Assembly: GCA_002379425.1 (NCBI GenBank)
Contig: DFTH01000012.1
Span: 175,623-239,622 of the forward strand
Direction: 5' to 3'
Source of the DNA: Prevotella sp. UBA4217
GTDB taxonomy: Bacteria; Bacteroidota; Bacteroidia; Bacteroidales; Bacteroidaceae
DNA: 64,000 nucleotides
Below, in pieces: positions 33,443 to 42,912 of this stretch. The number at the start of each line of letters is the position of its first letter. Position 1 is the first letter of the stretch. Position numbers and translations under genes: made by a program. The notes beneath the pieces were generated by a model. The model saw only the letters and a program-made list of their open reading frames with translations, ran no database searches and was not told the DNA's origin.

Positions 33443-33740
33443 TCCTGATCTCAAAGAGATTGAAGAAACCAGTCATCATGAAGACTTTTCTCAGTTCTTC
33501 GTTGATATTCTCGATGATTACCTTTCCACCTTTGGCGCCTGTCTCCTTGCGGATGGTTAGGAATAGTCGGAGGCCTGAACTGCTGATGTATTCAAGATTG
33601 GTACAGTCGAGGATAATTGTCTTGTCGGCGCTCTCAAGGAGGGGTGTTATCTCTTGTTGGGCTTTCACCGCTGCAGGAGTATCCAGACGTCCTTCAAAGA
33701 TGGCTCTCATTCCATCGTTTTCTTCATTAATCGTGATCAT
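33435..33740 (-). CDS. STAS-domain anti-sigma-factor antagonist
   Basis: A 101-residue single STAS domain of the SpoIIAA/RsbV type. The conserved phospho-serine region reads LEYISSSGLRLFLTI, followed by GGKVIIENI and the FEI strand at the end. Such proteins release a target from an RsbW-like kinase when unphosphorylated. It starts three bases after the kinase gene and overlaps the LuxR gene, so all three form one translationally coupled unit. Confidence 0.9.
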   Translation of the reverse strand: MITINEENDGMRAIFEGRLDTPAAVKAQQEITPLLESADKTIILDCTNLEYISSSGLRLFLTIRKETGAKGGKVIIENINEELRKVFMMTGFFNLFEIRNA

Positions 33741-33743
33741 AAT

Positions 33744-34169
33744 TTATTCTTTATTTAGTTCTTTATTTAGTTCTTTCCGTAAAATAAGTATATTCTGATT
33801 ATTGATATTCTGGTATTCTACAGTGTCCATGATATTACGGACAAGGTAGATGCCAAGACCACCGATGGGGCGTTGGTCTGCAGGAAGTGTAATATCGACT
33901 TCTTCTTTCTTGGTTGGGTCGAATGGTATGCCAGAGTCGGTGATGGTGATAGTGATCCATTTCCCGTCACTCTCCATATCAATATCGACTAACCCGACCT
34001 TGTTGTCTGGATAGCCATAACTCATCACATTAACAACAGCCTCTTCTACGGCCAGATTCAATTTCATCGTCAAGGCCGCATCAATGTCCTCTTCCTGGCA
34101 GAAATTATCAATGAATTCACTGAGTTGAGGAACCGTTCCGATGTCGTTTGGAAGTGTCAGATGTTTCAT
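33744..34169 (-). CDS. RsbW/SpoIIAB-type serine kinase (HATPase)
   Basis: A 141-residue GHKL ATPase of the anti-sigma/serine-kinase type. The N box is NLAVEEAVVNVMSYGY, the G1-like box is DSGIPFDP, and the G2-like loop is GGLGIYLVRNIMD. It likely phosphorylates the STAS partner. No sigma factor or PP2C phosphatase gene is adjacent, so its target is unclear. The last codons and stop contain a 12-base tandem duplication (33744-33775) giving KELNKELNKE at the C-terminus. Confidence 0.9.
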   Translation of the reverse strand: MKHLTLPNDIGTVPQLSEFIDNFCQEEDIDAALTMKLNLAVEEAVVNVMSYGYPDNKVGLVDIDMESDGKWITITITDSGIPFDPTKKEEVDITLPADQRPIGGLGIYLVRNIMDTVEYQNINNQNILILRKELNKELNKE

Positions 34170-34188
34170 CTTATTACTATTTCGCTGG

Positions 34189-34220
34189 CAAAGATAATAA
34201 AAAAACCTCGCTTTAACAAG
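34189..34220 (-). promoter_or_regulatory. Promoter of the kinase/STAS/LuxR operon
   Basis: -7 TATCTTTG at 34189-34196, 20-base spacer and CTTG at 34217-34220 (3 of 4 matches to TTTG) on the minus strand. The -33 lies inside the terminator hairpin of the upstream operon. Confidence 0.7.
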
Positions 34221-34238
34221 AAAAGCGAGATTTTTTTT
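34198..34238. terminator. Terminator of the decarboxylase operon
   Basis: An 8-bp stem (CTCGCTTT / AAAGCGAG, 34207-34229) with A/T runs on both sides: T7 after the hairpin on the minus strand, T8 on the plus strand. It ends the operon finishing with OadB at 34260. Confidence 0.88.
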
Positions 34239-34259
34239 ATCAATCGGACATTTTAGGCG

Positions 34260-35417
34260 TTACGAAAGGAAGCCTAACAATGCTCCGGCAGCGACTGCAG
34301 AACCGATCACACCGGCAACATTCGGCCCCATGGCATGCATGAGCAGGAAGTTGTGGCGGTCGTACTCCAATCCCAGATTGTTGGAGATTCGAGCAGCCAT
34401 CGGTACGGCACTCACACCTGCATTACCAATCAGCGGGTTCAGTTTCTTGCCTTCCGGCAGGAAAAGGTTCATGATCTTCACGAAGCAGACACCAGAAGCC
34501 GTTGCAATCATGAAGGCCATGGCACCGAGTGCGAAAATCTTGATGGTGTTCAGCGTCAGGAATTCGGATGCCTGAGTGGAACATCCTACAGTGAGTCCGA
34601 GGAGCATGACCACGATATCATTCAGGGCAGCACCAGCGGTCTTGGCCAGACGGGTGGTCTTGCCAGACTCCTTCAACAGATTGCCGAAGAAGAGCATACC
34701 CAGTAGTGGCAGGCCTGACGGCACGATAAACGTTGTCAGTAGCAATCCGATAATGGGGAACAGGATACGCTCTGTCTGAGATACCTCGCGTGCAGGCTTC
34801 ATCTTAATGACTCGCTCCTTCTTGGTGGTGAGCAGACGCATGATAAACGGCTGGATCACTGGTACTAAGGCCATGTAACTATAGGCACAGACTGCAATGG
34901 CCCCCATCAGGTTAGGAGAGAGTTTCGACGACAGGAAGATGGCCGTTGGACCATCAGCACCTCCGATGATGGCGATGCCGGCAGCCTGTGAGGGCTCGAA
35001 TCCCATGGCCAGGGCTACCATATAGGCACCAAAGATACCAAACTGGGCAGCGGCACCTATCAGCATCAGTTTCGGATTAGCGAGCAGAGCGGTAAAGTCG
35101 GTCATTGCACCTATGCCGAGGAAAATCAGTGGGGGATACCAGCCTTGTCGCACACCTTGGTAGAAGATGTTCAGTACGGAATTGTCCTCATAAAGGCCAA
35201 TCTCCAGTCCGGCATCAGCGCGGAAGGGGATATTGCCGAGGATAATGCCCAGTCCGATAGGAACGAGCAACAATGGCTCAAAGTCTTTCTTGATGGCGAG
35301 CCAGATGAAGAAGGCTCCCACCGCAATCATAATGAGGTTCCCGATAGTAGCATTGGCAAAAGCCGTATAGGTCAGGAACTCCTCAAAATTCTGTATGATA
35401 AACTGTCCTAAATCCAT
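34260..35417 (-). CDS. Na+-translocating decarboxylase beta subunit (OadB/MmdB type)
   Basis: A 385-residue inner-membrane protein of the OadB/MmdB/GcdB family that couples decarboxylation of a carboxybiotin to Na+ export. The family's conserved stretch GGADGPTAIFLSSKL (with the essential Asp) is in the middle, and NAGVSAVPMAAR lies in the last third; about nine to eleven membrane segments are visible. With methylmalonyl-CoA mutase genes nearby, methylmalonyl-CoA decarboxylase (propionate formation) is more likely than oxaloacetate decarboxylase, but the specificity subunit is not in the window. Confidence 0.9.
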   Translation of the reverse strand: MDLGQFIIQNFEEFLTYTAFANATIGNLIMIAVGAFFIWLAIKKDFEPLLLVPIGLGIILGNIPFRADAGLEIGLYEDNSVLNIFYQGVRQGWYPPLIFLGIGAMTDFTALLANPKLMLIGAAAQFGIFGAYMVALAMGFEPSQAAGIAIIGGADGPTAIFLSSKLSPNLMGAIAVCAYSYMALVPVIQPFIMRLLTTKKERVIKMKPAREVSQTERILFPIIGLLLTTFIVPSGLPLLGMLFFGNLLKESGKTTRLAKTAGAALNDIVVMLLGLTVGCSTQASEFLTLNTIKIFALGAMAFMIATASGVCFVKIMNLFLPEGKKLNPLIGNAGVSAVPMAARISNNLGLEYDRHNFLLMHAMGPNVAGVIGSAVAAGALLGFLS

Positions 35418-35421
35418 AATA

Positions 35422-35874
35422 TTATCCGATGGTCATGAGCACGGCGCCTTCCATAACGCTCTCGCCCTGTTTAACTGTAATGGATGTAACGGTTCCCTCG
35501 TATTCAGACTCGATGTTGTTCTGCATCTTCATGGCTTCCAGCACGAGTACCACGTCTCCTACGTTCACCTTGTCTCCTACATTGACCTTTAACTCATTGA
35601 TAGTGCCAGGGAGGGGAGCCTTCACGGGAGATCCTGTACCTGCAGCCATGGGCTTGTCGGCAGCGGGGGCTGCAGCGGGGGCCACAACAGGACGAGCCAC
35701 AGGCTTGGGCGTCTCGATGTGCACCTTCTTCAGCGAACTTGTCGGGTTGATGGGCTGTTTCAACTCTACATCAAAGCGGATGCCATTGACATTCACCTTT
35801 GCGATGTTGCCCTCTACTTCTTCTATCTCTACGTCGTAATCGACGCCTTGTACTTTATATTGATACTTGTTCAT
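35422..35874 (-). CDS. Biotin carrier subunit of the Na+-pumping decarboxylase
   Basis: A 150-residue protein with an N-terminal segment, an Ala/Pro-rich flexible linker (residues about 52-80, PVARPVVAPAAAPAADKP) and a C-terminal biotinyl domain. The biotin-accepting Lys116 lies in the canonical EAMKM motif, with the GDKVNVGDVV and VKQGESVMEG strands around it. It shuttles the carboxyl group between the (absent) carboxyltransferase and OadB. It begins 22 bases after the OadG gene and ends 4 bases before oadB. Confidence 0.93.
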   Translation of the reverse strand: MNKYQYKVQGVDYDVEIEEVEGNIAKVNVNGIRFDVELKQPINPTSSLKKVHIETPKPVARPVVAPAAAPAADKPMAAGTGSPVKAPLPGTINELKVNVGDKVNVGDVVLVLEAMKMQNNIESEYEGTVTSITVKQGESVMEGAVLMTIG

Positions 35875-35896
35875 TTTGCTAATAGATAATTGGTGA

Positions 35897-36919
35897 TTAT
35901 TTCATGTCGGGAGTTGTTGGGATCGTTGGTCCCTGATGGTTGGTGGGCTGCAACGGGTCATGGAAGTGGGTCATTTGACTGTATTCATCGCTCCAGCCTG
36001 TGTCCTTGGTCTTGATGGTGATAATACCGCTCTCCACGTCGTGCACGTCGTCCTGATATTGTTTCAGGGCCATAGAGATAACAGCGATATACACTTCCTT
36101 GTCAATACCCTTCTTCTGCAGACCATCTTGCAGGATGTTACCTGTGGCGTGGGCGATGTCGTGGGTCACTTCCACTGTCTTTGTTACGGCCTTGATGGGC
36201 TGTACCTCAGCCACTTTCTTCGCAGCGTCGATATGACGCATGACGAGGCCGAAGAGCCAGAAGAACAGGAAGAGAACAGCCAGGCAGAAAAAGACGATGC
36301 CCATGGCGAGCAGGGTGATACCGAATCCGTACGGATCCTCGCGCTTCAGTTTGGCATCTTTCGTCTCGTCGGTCTTGATGAAGTTCTCAATGCCTGGCGT
36401 GACGTTTTCTGCCGACTTCACGCTCCAGGTATTTTCATGACGGGCATAACTCTGGTTAGCGGCAAGTGGCGGTACTGTGACGGAGTCGATCAACTCCTCT
36501 GCGTTACCATTATAAAAACCGATCCATACTGGTACAGACATTGGAACCTGAAGTGAGAGATGCAACTTGCCCTGAGAGGGATTGGAGTTGCTGAAAAAGA
36601 TAATGTGCTGACGTCCACCGATCTGTGTGCGGTTATCACCGCTGGGAATGACGCTCATGCGCTTGATGCGCTCGGGGACGCTCATCTGAGGGTCGAGGAC
36701 GGAACGGTCGGTCGTGAAGTACATACCACGGATATTATAGGTGGTGAACGAGGTGTTCTCCAACTCTATCCAGGCTTCACGATTGCCGAACTCATCCACA
36801 ATGCTGGCAGTGTTGTTGGTCAGTACCTCACTGATGCGAATGTTCTTGGCACCTTGGCCGAACATCGCAGAGGAGGCGGATAACAACAGTCCGCAAAGCA
36901 GTAGTTTGGGATTATTCAT
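35897..36919 (-). CDS. OadG-family subunit with an N-terminal lamin-tail domain
   Basis: A 340-residue protein: signal peptide (MNNPKLLLCGLLLSASSAMFGQ, described in part), a lamin-tail-like beta domain at about residues 24-170 (RISEVLTNN, VDEFGNREAWIELEN), then one membrane helix (LLAMGIVFFCLAVLFLFFWLF) and a cytoplasmic OadG-like tail. OadG is usually a small gamma subunit that assembles the decarboxylase complex; the periplasmic lamin-tail addition is a Bacteroidetes trait of unknown purpose. It lies between the YidE-type transporter and the biotin carrier. Confidence 0.85.
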   Translation of the reverse strand: MNNPKLLLCGLLLSASSAMFGQGAKNIRISEVLTNNTASIVDEFGNREAWIELENTSFTTYNIRGMYFTTDRSVLDPQMSVPERIKRMSVIPSGDNRTQIGGRQHIIFFSNSNPSQGKLHLSLQVPMSVPVWIGFYNGNAEELIDSVTVPPLAANQSYARHENTWSVKSAENVTPGIENFIKTDETKDAKLKREDPYGFGITLLAMGIVFFCLAVLFLFFWLFGLVMRHIDAAKKVAEVQPIKAVTKTVEVTHDIAHATGNILQDGLQKKGIDKEVYIAVISMALKQYQDDVHDVESGIITIKTKDTGWSDEYSQMTHFHDPLQPTNHQGPTIPTTPDMK

Positions 36920-36954
36920 TTTGCTTGTTATTTTTATATAGGTTTTCAGGAAAT

Positions 36955-38646
36955 CTAACTACAGAAGAACAACACGATAATCTGTGCCGTAAAGATGCGC
37001 AGGAACATCGATAGCGGATAAACTGTTGAGTAGCCGATGGCAGGTGCCTCCTTGGAACAGATGCTGTTAGCGTATGCCAGGGCAGGGGGATCGGTATAAG
37101 TACCTGCTATCATTCCTGCGATGGTAAAGTAATTGAACTTAAACTTGATGCGGGCAATAGGACCTATAATTAAAATAGGTATAATCGTGATTAAGAAACC
37201 TGTCAATACGTAGAGCAGGCCATCACCCTGAACGACTGTCTCAAAAAAGTTCGCACCCGCCTTAATACCGACAGAGGCAAGGAACAGCACAAGTCCGATC
37301 TCACGCAGCATCATGTTGGCAGAAGTGGTGGTATAGGTCACCAGATGGATCTTATAGCCATAGCGGCCTATGAGAATGGCGATAATCAGCGGACCACCTG
37401 CCAGACCCAGTTTCACGGGAACAGGCATGCCGGGAATGGCAAAGGGTAGTGATCCAAAGATCAGTCCAAGGAAGATGCCTACAAAAATGGTGGCGATATT
37501 CGGCGCATTCAGACGGCGGATACTGTTGCCCATCTTGTTGGCCACGCGATCGACAGCATCCTCGGGACCTACCGCCATGATCTTGTCTCCTACTTGCAAG
37601 GGAAGACCAGCGGAAGCGAAGAGGTCCATGCCATGGCGGGTGACACGGGTCACGTTCACACCATAGACGCTTGAGAAATGCATGCCGCCCAATGTCTTAC
37701 CGTTAATCCGCGGATTGGTGACGAGGATACGCTTTGAAACAAGTGGCTGGTCGCTCTGTTCGAAGTCGATGTCGAGTTTCGGACCAATGAAGGCCATGAT
37801 GGCTTCCTGATCGGCTTCGGCACATACAATCAGCATCTGGTCGCCCAGATGGAAGACAGTGTCACGGTTGGGAATGCAGAGTTCTCCCTGATGGACAAGG
37901 CGTGACACCACAAAGTCTCGGTTCAGGAAGTCGTGCACCTGTAGCAGCGTCTTTCCTTCCAAATATTTATTGGTTACCTCCAGATGCATCTTATAGGGCT
38001 TCTTGTTGGTGTTGCCTTCTTCCATGGCAGCCAACTGCTCTTCTTCCTTCTCCAGTTTTACCTTACAGATATACCTTATTAATATAGTAGCACCGATGAT
38101 GCCAAGTACACCAAGTGGGTAGGCACAGGCGTAGGCAGAGGCGATCTGGGGTGCTCCGTTAGGGAAGACGGTCGTCAGTGCTTCATTGGCAGCACCAAGT
38201 CCTGGCGTATTGGTGACAGCACCATACAGCGTGCCGACCATCATAGGCAGGTTGATGGAGTTGGATGTGTCGAAGAAGATGTAATAGCAGGCAAACATCA
38301 CGATGATGTTTAGCAGGATTCCACTGGTTGCCAGTCCGTTCAACTTAATGCCTGCAGTACCGAAACTCTCGAAGAATCCAGGTCCCACCTGCATACCGAT
38401 CATGAAGACGAATAGGATGAGTCCGAAGTCTTGCATGAATGTCAATATGGGAGTTGGTGCAGTGAAACCGATATGCCCTGCAATAATACCAGCAAAGAGT
38501 ACGAATGTCACTCCCAAAGAAATACCGAAGATCTTGATCTTACCTAAATACACACCGATAGCAATCACAATGGCATACAGCAAAGCAATGTGTGCCACGG
38601 AGTCGGTGGCCGTAAACAACTCTCTCAACCAATGAAAAGATTCCAT
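36955..38646 (-). CDS. YidE/AspT-type putative transporter with two TrkA_C domains
   Basis: A 563-residue membrane protein with two halves of about five to six helices separated by two TrkA_C domains (about residues 205-370), the arrangement of the aspartate:alanine exchanger superfamily (YidE, YbjL, AspT). The signature [20 protein letters not shown] appears in the first half and [13 protein letters not shown] in the second. Substrate is unknown; its place at the head of a decarboxylase operon in a succinate/propionate former hints at a dicarboxylate, which is inference. Confidence 0.88.
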   Translation of the reverse strand: MESFHWLRELFTATDSVAHIALLYAIVIAIGVYLGKIKIFGISLGVTFVLFAGIIAGHIGFTAPTPILTFMQDFGLILFVFMIGMQVGPGFFESFGTAGIKLNGLATSGILLNIIVMFACYYIFFDTSNSINLPMMVGTLYGAVTNTPGLGAANEALTTVFPNGAPQIASAYACAYPLGVLGIIGATILIRYICKVKLEKEEEQLAAMEEGNTNKKPYKMHLEVTNKYLEGKTLLQVHDFLNRDFVVSRLVHQGELCIPNRDTVFHLGDQMLIVCAEADQEAIMAFIGPKLDIDFEQSDQPLVSKRILVTNPRINGKTLGGMHFSSVYGVNVTRVTRHGMDLFASAGLPLQVGDKIMAVGPEDAVDRVANKMGNSIRRLNAPNIATIFVGIFLGLIFGSLPFAIPGMPVPVKLGLAGGPLIIAILIGRYGYKIHLVTYTTTSANMMLREIGLVLFLASVGIKAGANFFETVVQGDGLLYVLTGFLITIIPILIIGPIARIKFKFNYFTIAGMIAGTYTDPPALAYANSICSKEAPAIGYSTVYPLSMFLRIFTAQIIVLFFCS

Positions 38647-38687
38647 AATCCAGAACTAACTATTTGTCTTGTCTCAAATTTCGACTG

Positions 38688-38695
38688 CAAAGGTA
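38688..38695 (-). promoter_or_regulatory. -7 element of the YidE/decarboxylase operon
   Basis: TACCTTTG at 38688-38695 on the minus strand. Just upstream an inverted repeat (AAAATTGC with GCAATTTT, 38699-38723) could be an operator. Confidence 0.7.
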
Positions 38696-38800
38696 CTCAA
38701 AAATTGCTCATCACAAGCAATTTTGTGCATTTAATTTTGAATAAAAAGTGTTTTTTTATTTCTTTCACAATTCAATATGGTAAATTGGATAAAAAGTTTG

Positions 38801-38808
38801 TACCTTTG
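38801..38808 (+). promoter_or_regulatory. -7 element of the mutA/mutB operon
   Basis: TACCTTTG at 38801-38808; no matching TTTG at the right distance. It leaves a leader of about 50 bases before mutA. Confidence 0.7.
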
Positions 38809-38864
38809 TCGGCTGTTAAGTGCAACTTAAAACAAACTTATATAACAATTTAACGTATCAATTT

Positions 38865-40709
38865 ATGGCAAATAAAGAAAAACTCTTTACCGAGTTTACT
38901 GCACCAACCACCCAAGAGTGGCTTGACAAGATTCAGGTTGATCTCAAGGGGGCTGACTTCCAGAAGCGCTTGGTATGGAGAACAAATGAAGGCTTCAACG
39001 TACAGCCTTTCTATCGTCGTGAAGACTTGGCAAACCTGAAGACACCTGATGCGCTTCCTGGCGAATTCCCGTTCGTACGTGGTAATAAGAAGGATTCAAA
39101 TGCATGGTATGTTCGTCAGAATATTGCCGTGAACGACCCTGCTGAGGCGAACAAGAAGGCACTTGATATCCTGAACAAAGGTATCGACTCCATCGGTTTC
39201 CGTATCCCAAAGGCATTGGTGAGTACTGAGAACATCGAGGCACTGCTCGAGGGTATCTATGCAGAGTGTGTCGATCTGAATTTCCGTACCTGTGGTTGTC
39301 ATGCCTTGGAACTGGCAAAGATCGTCGATGCCTATTTCACGAAGAAAGGCTACGATAAGGAGAAATTGTCGTTTACCGTAGGTTTCGACCCGATCGAGAA
39401 CATGCTGACGAAGGGTAAGGACGTGACGGCCCGCCTGGCTGATGGCCCGAAGATCGTGGAAGTGCTGAAGGACTATCCGAAGGCACATGTGATGACTGTT
39501 CATACAGAGACACTGAATAATGCAGGTGCCTATATCGTTCAGGAGTTGGGCTATGCCCTTGCCTGGGGTAACGAATACCTGCAGCAACTTATTGACGCGG
39601 GTGTGGATGTGGATCTGGCTGCCCGTCAGATGAAGTTCTACATGGGTGTCAGCGAGAACTACTTCATGGAGATTGCCAAGTTCCGTGCCGCTCGTCTGCT
39701 TTGGGCACAAATTGTCAAACAGTATGAGCCTAAGGATGATAATAGTGCAAAGATGACCATCAACGCCACGACGTCAACTTACAATCAGACACTGTTCGAC
39801 AGTTATGTTAACCTGCTCCGTTCGCAGACAGAGGCAATGTCGGCTGCACTTGGCGGTGTCCATTCGATGGTGGTTACCCCCTTTGATGCTCCCTATGAGA
39901 AAGCAACGGATTTCTCGGAGCGTATCGCCCGCAATCAGCAGTTGCTGATCAAGGAGGAGAGTCATTTCGATCGGATCGTTGACCCCTCAGCAGGTTCTTA
40001 TTATATTGAGCACCTGACAGATGCCCTGGCTCAGGAAGCGTGGAAGATCTTCCTCAAGATTGAGGATGAGGGCGGATTCCTGGAGGCCGTGAAGAAGGGT
40101 GTCGTACAGGATGATATCAACGCTACCAACGTAAAGCGCCATGGAGATGCTGCCAAGCGCAAGGAGTTCCTTCTGGGTACCAATCAGTTCCCGAACTTTA
40201 CTGAGAAGAGCGAAGGCAAGCGTGCAGCAGTGGCTCCTGCCTGTGGCTGTGATGAGGAGGCTCCATTCAAGAAACTGCAGACCACTCGTCTGGCTGCCGA
40301 CTTCGAGGATCTCCGTATCCATACTGAGGAGACCAAGGTTCCTACAGCGTTCATGCTCACCATCGGCAATCTGGCCATGCGTCAGGCCCGTGCCCAGTTC
40401 TCTTGTAACTTCTTGGCATGTGCAGGCTATAAGGTGATCGACAACCTCGGCTTCAAGACGGTCGAGGAGGGTGTTGATGCTGCTCTGGAGGCTAAGGCTG
40501 ATATCGTGGTGATCTGCTCCAGCGACGATGAGTATGCCGAATATGCTATTCCTGCATTCAAGTATCTTGATGGTCGTGCCATGTTCGTTGTGGCTGGCGC
40601 TCCAGCCTGCATGGAAGACCTGAAGGCTGCTGGTATCGAGAACTTCATTCACGTGAAGTGTAATGTACTCGAGACTTTGAAAGAATATAATCAGAAACTT
40701 GGTATCTAA
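38865..40709 (+). CDS. mutA: Methylmalonyl-CoA mutase small subunit
   Basis: A 614-residue alpha/beta-barrel protein paired with MutB; in Bacteroidetes the two-subunit mutase converts succinyl-CoA to methylmalonyl-CoA in propionate formation. The barrel shows MKFYMGVSENYFMEIAKFRA and SAGSYYIEHLTDALAQ, matching the mutase fold, while the C-terminal B12-like domain lacks the DxHxxG cobalamin motif, as expected of the non-catalytic subunit. ATG 38865 (MANKEKLF) is used; an upstream start is out of line with the family. It is 16 bases upstream of mutB. Confidence 0.93.
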   Translation: MANKEKLFTEFTAPTTQEWLDKIQVDLKGADFQKRLVWRTNEGFNVQPFYRREDLANLKTPDALPGEFPFVRGNKKDSNAWYVRQNIAVNDPAEANKKALDILNKGIDSIGFRIPKALVSTENIEALLEGIYAECVDLNFRTCGCHALELAKIVDAYFTKKGYDKEKLSFTVGFDPIENMLTKGKDVTARLADGPKIVEVLKDYPKAHVMTVHTETLNNAGAYIVQELGYALAWGNEYLQQLIDAGVDVDLAARQMKFYMGVSENYFMEIAKFRAARLLWAQIVKQYEPKDDNSAKMTINATTSTYNQTLFDSYVNLLRSQTEAMSAALGGVHSMVVTPFDAPYEKATDFSERIARNQQLLIKEESHFDRIVDPSAGSYYIEHLTDALAQEAWKIFLKIEDEGGFLEAVKKGVVQDDINATNVKRHGDAAKRKEFLLGTNQFPNFTEKSEGKRAAVAPACGCDEEAPFKKLQTTRLAADFEDLRIHTEETKVPTAFMLTIGNLAMRQARAQFSCNFLACAGYKVIDNLGFKTVEEGVDAALEAKADIVVICSSDDEYAEYAIPAFKYLDGRAMFVVAGAPACMEDLKAAGIENFIHVKCNVLETLKEYNQKLGI

Positions 40710-40725
40710 AGAAAAGGAGGATTGA

Positions 40726-42894
40726 ATGATGCGTAAAAACTTTAAGAATATTGATATTTATGCTGGCATTCATGCTCAAGATGGTGCCAAGTGGGTGAAG
40801 GACAATGGTATTGTGGAAAACTGGCATACGCCAGAGCATATTGATGTCCGTCCCGTCTATACAAAAGAAGACCTTGAAGGTATGGAACACCTCGACTTCA
40901 CAGCCGGTATTCCTCCTTATCTGCGTGGTCCGTACTCCATGATGTATCCGTTCCGTCCGTGGACCATCCGTCAGTATGCCGGATTCTCCACCGCCGAGGA
41001 GTCGAATGCTTTCTATCGTCGTAACCTGGCTTCTGGTCAGAAGGGTCTCTCCGTAGCCTTCGACCTGCCGACTCACCGTGGCTACGACCCGGACAATGCC
41101 CGTGTCGTTGGTGATGTGGGTAAGGCTGGTGTAAGTATCTGCAACGAGGAGAACATGAAGGTGCTCTTCTCTGGCATCCCCTTGAACAAGATGTCTGTGT
41201 CCATGACCATGAACGGTGCCGTGCTGCCCATCCTGGCCTTCTACATCGTGGCTGGTCTGGAGCAGGGTGCTCAACTCGAGGAGATGGCCGGTACCATCCA
41301 GAACGATATCCTGAAGGAGTTCATGGTGCGCAACACCTATATCTATCCGCCCGCATTCTCGATGAAGATCATCGCCGACATCTTTGAATATACATCTCAG
41401 AAGATGCCTAAGTTCAATAGCATCTCCATCTCGGGTTACCACATGCAGGAGGCTGGTGCCACCGCTGATATTGAGTTGGCCTACACCCTGGCCGACGGTA
41501 TGGACTATCTGCGTACCGGTGTCAATGCCGGTATCGATGTGGATGCTTTTGCTCCGCGTCTGTCGTTCTTCTGGGCTATCGGTATGAACCACTTCATGGA
41601 AATCGCCAAGATGCGTGCAGGTCGTCTGTTGTGGGCCAAGATCGTGAAGTCGTTCGGCGCCAAGAACCCGAAGTCACTGGCTCTGCGTACCCACTCCCAG
41701 ACCTCTGGTTGGTCGCTCACTGAGCAGGATCCCTTCAACAATGTTGGCCGTACCTGTATCGAGGCTATGGCAGCCGTGCTGGGCCACACCCAGTCGCTGC
41801 ATACCAACGCTCTTGACGAGGCTATCGCCCTGCCTACCGACTTCTCGGCCCGTATCGCCCGTAATACCCAGATCTATATCCAGAACGAGACCAAGGTCTG
41901 CAAGCAGATCGACCCATGGGCAGGCTCTTACTATGTGGAGACCTTGACCAATGAGTTGGTGCACAAGGCTTGGGATCACATTCAGGAGATCGAGAAACTG
42001 GGTGGTATGGCAAAGGCCATTGAGACCGGTCTGCCCAAGATGCGTATCGAGGAGGCAGCCGCCCGCACTCAGGCCCGTATCGACTCTGGCGTTCAGACGA
42101 TCGTGGGTACTAACAAGTATCGCCTGGAGCACGAGGATCCTATTGATATCCTCGAGGTGGACAACACCGCCGTGCGCAAGCAGCAGGAGGAGAGTCTGGC
42201 ACAGGTTCGCGCTACTCGCGACGAGGCAGCCTGTCAGGCAGCCCTGAAGGCCATCACAGAATGCGTGCGTGACTTCAACGAGGGACGTAAGTCGGAGAAC
42301 AACCTTCTCGACCTGGCTGTCAAGGCAGCCCAACTGCGTTGTACTCTTGGTGAGATCAGTGATGCTTGCGAGGAGATCGTGGGCCGTTATAAAGCAGTAA
42401 TCAGAACAATTTCAGGCGTGTATAGTTCAGAATCTAAGAACGATAGCGACTTCGAGTTGGCTTGCAAGTTGACCGATGAGTTCGCAGAGAAGGAAGGTCG
42501 TCGTCCGCGTATCTTCATCGCCAAGATGGGACAGGACGGTCACGACCGTGGTGCTAAGGTAGTCGCTACCGGTTATGCCGACTGTGGCTTCGATGTGGAT
42601 ATGGGACCGCTGTTCCAGACACCTGCCGAGGCTGCCCGCGAGGCTGTTGAGAATGATGTCCACGTGGTGGGTGCCTCTTCTCTGGCTGCAGGTCACAAGA
42701 CGCTCATCCCGCAACTCATCGAGGAGTTGAAGAAACTGGGCCGCGAGGATATCATGGTCATCGCTGGTGGTGTGATTCCTGCTCAGGACTACGACTTCCT
42801 CTATAAAGCAGGCGTCGCAGCAATCTTCGGTCCTGGTACTTCCGTAGCGAAGGCCGCCGTCGAGATGATGAAGATTCTGCTCGACAAGGAGTAG
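40726..42894 (+). CDS. mutB: Methylmalonyl-CoA mutase large (catalytic) subunit
   Basis: A 722-residue catalytic subunit. The TIM barrel (residues about 40-560) contains [10 protein letters not shown] and [10 protein letters not shown], and the C-terminal cobalamin-binding domain has the essential DGHDRG (His606) with the downstream GASSLAAGH and [10 protein letters not shown] loops. It carries out the radical rearrangement using adenosylcobalamin. Either ATG at 40726 or 40729 may be the start. Epimerase and decarboxylase alpha subunit genes are not adjacent. Confidence 0.97.
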   Translation: MMRKNFKNIDIYAGIHAQDGAKWVKDNGIVENWHTPEHIDVRPVYTKEDLEGMEHLDFTAGIPPYLRGPYSMMYPFRPWTIRQYAGFSTAEESNAFYRRNLASGQKGLSVAFDLPTHRGYDPDNARVVGDVGKAGVSICNEENMKVLFSGIPLNKMSVSMTMNGAVLPILAFYIVAGLEQGAQLEEMAGTIQNDILKEFMVRNTYIYPPAFSMKIIADIFEYTSQKMPKFNSISISGYHMQEAGATADIELAYTLADGMDYLRTGVNAGIDVDAFAPRLSFFWAIGMNHFMEIAKMRAGRLLWAKIVKSFGAKNPKSLALRTHSQTSGWSLTEQDPFNNVGRTCIEAMAAVLGHTQSLHTNALDEAIALPTDFSARIARNTQIYIQNETKVCKQIDPWAGSYYVETLTNELVHKAWDHIQEIEKLGGMAKAIETGLPKMRIEEAAARTQARIDSGVQTIVGTNKYRLEHEDPIDILEVDNTAVRKQQEESLAQVRATRDEAACQAALKAITECVRDFNEGRKSENNLLDLAVKAAQLRCTLGEISDACEEIVGRYKAVIRTISGVYSSESKNDSDFELACKLTDEFAEKEGRRPRIFIAKMGQDGHDRGAKVVATGYADCGFDVDMGPLFQTPAEAAREAVENDVHVVGASSLAAGHKTLIPQLIEELKKLGREDIMVIAGGVIPAQDYDFLYKAGVAAIFGPGTSVAKAAVEMMKILLDKE

Positions 42895-42912
42895 ATTCTT
42901 ATAAAAAGATAT

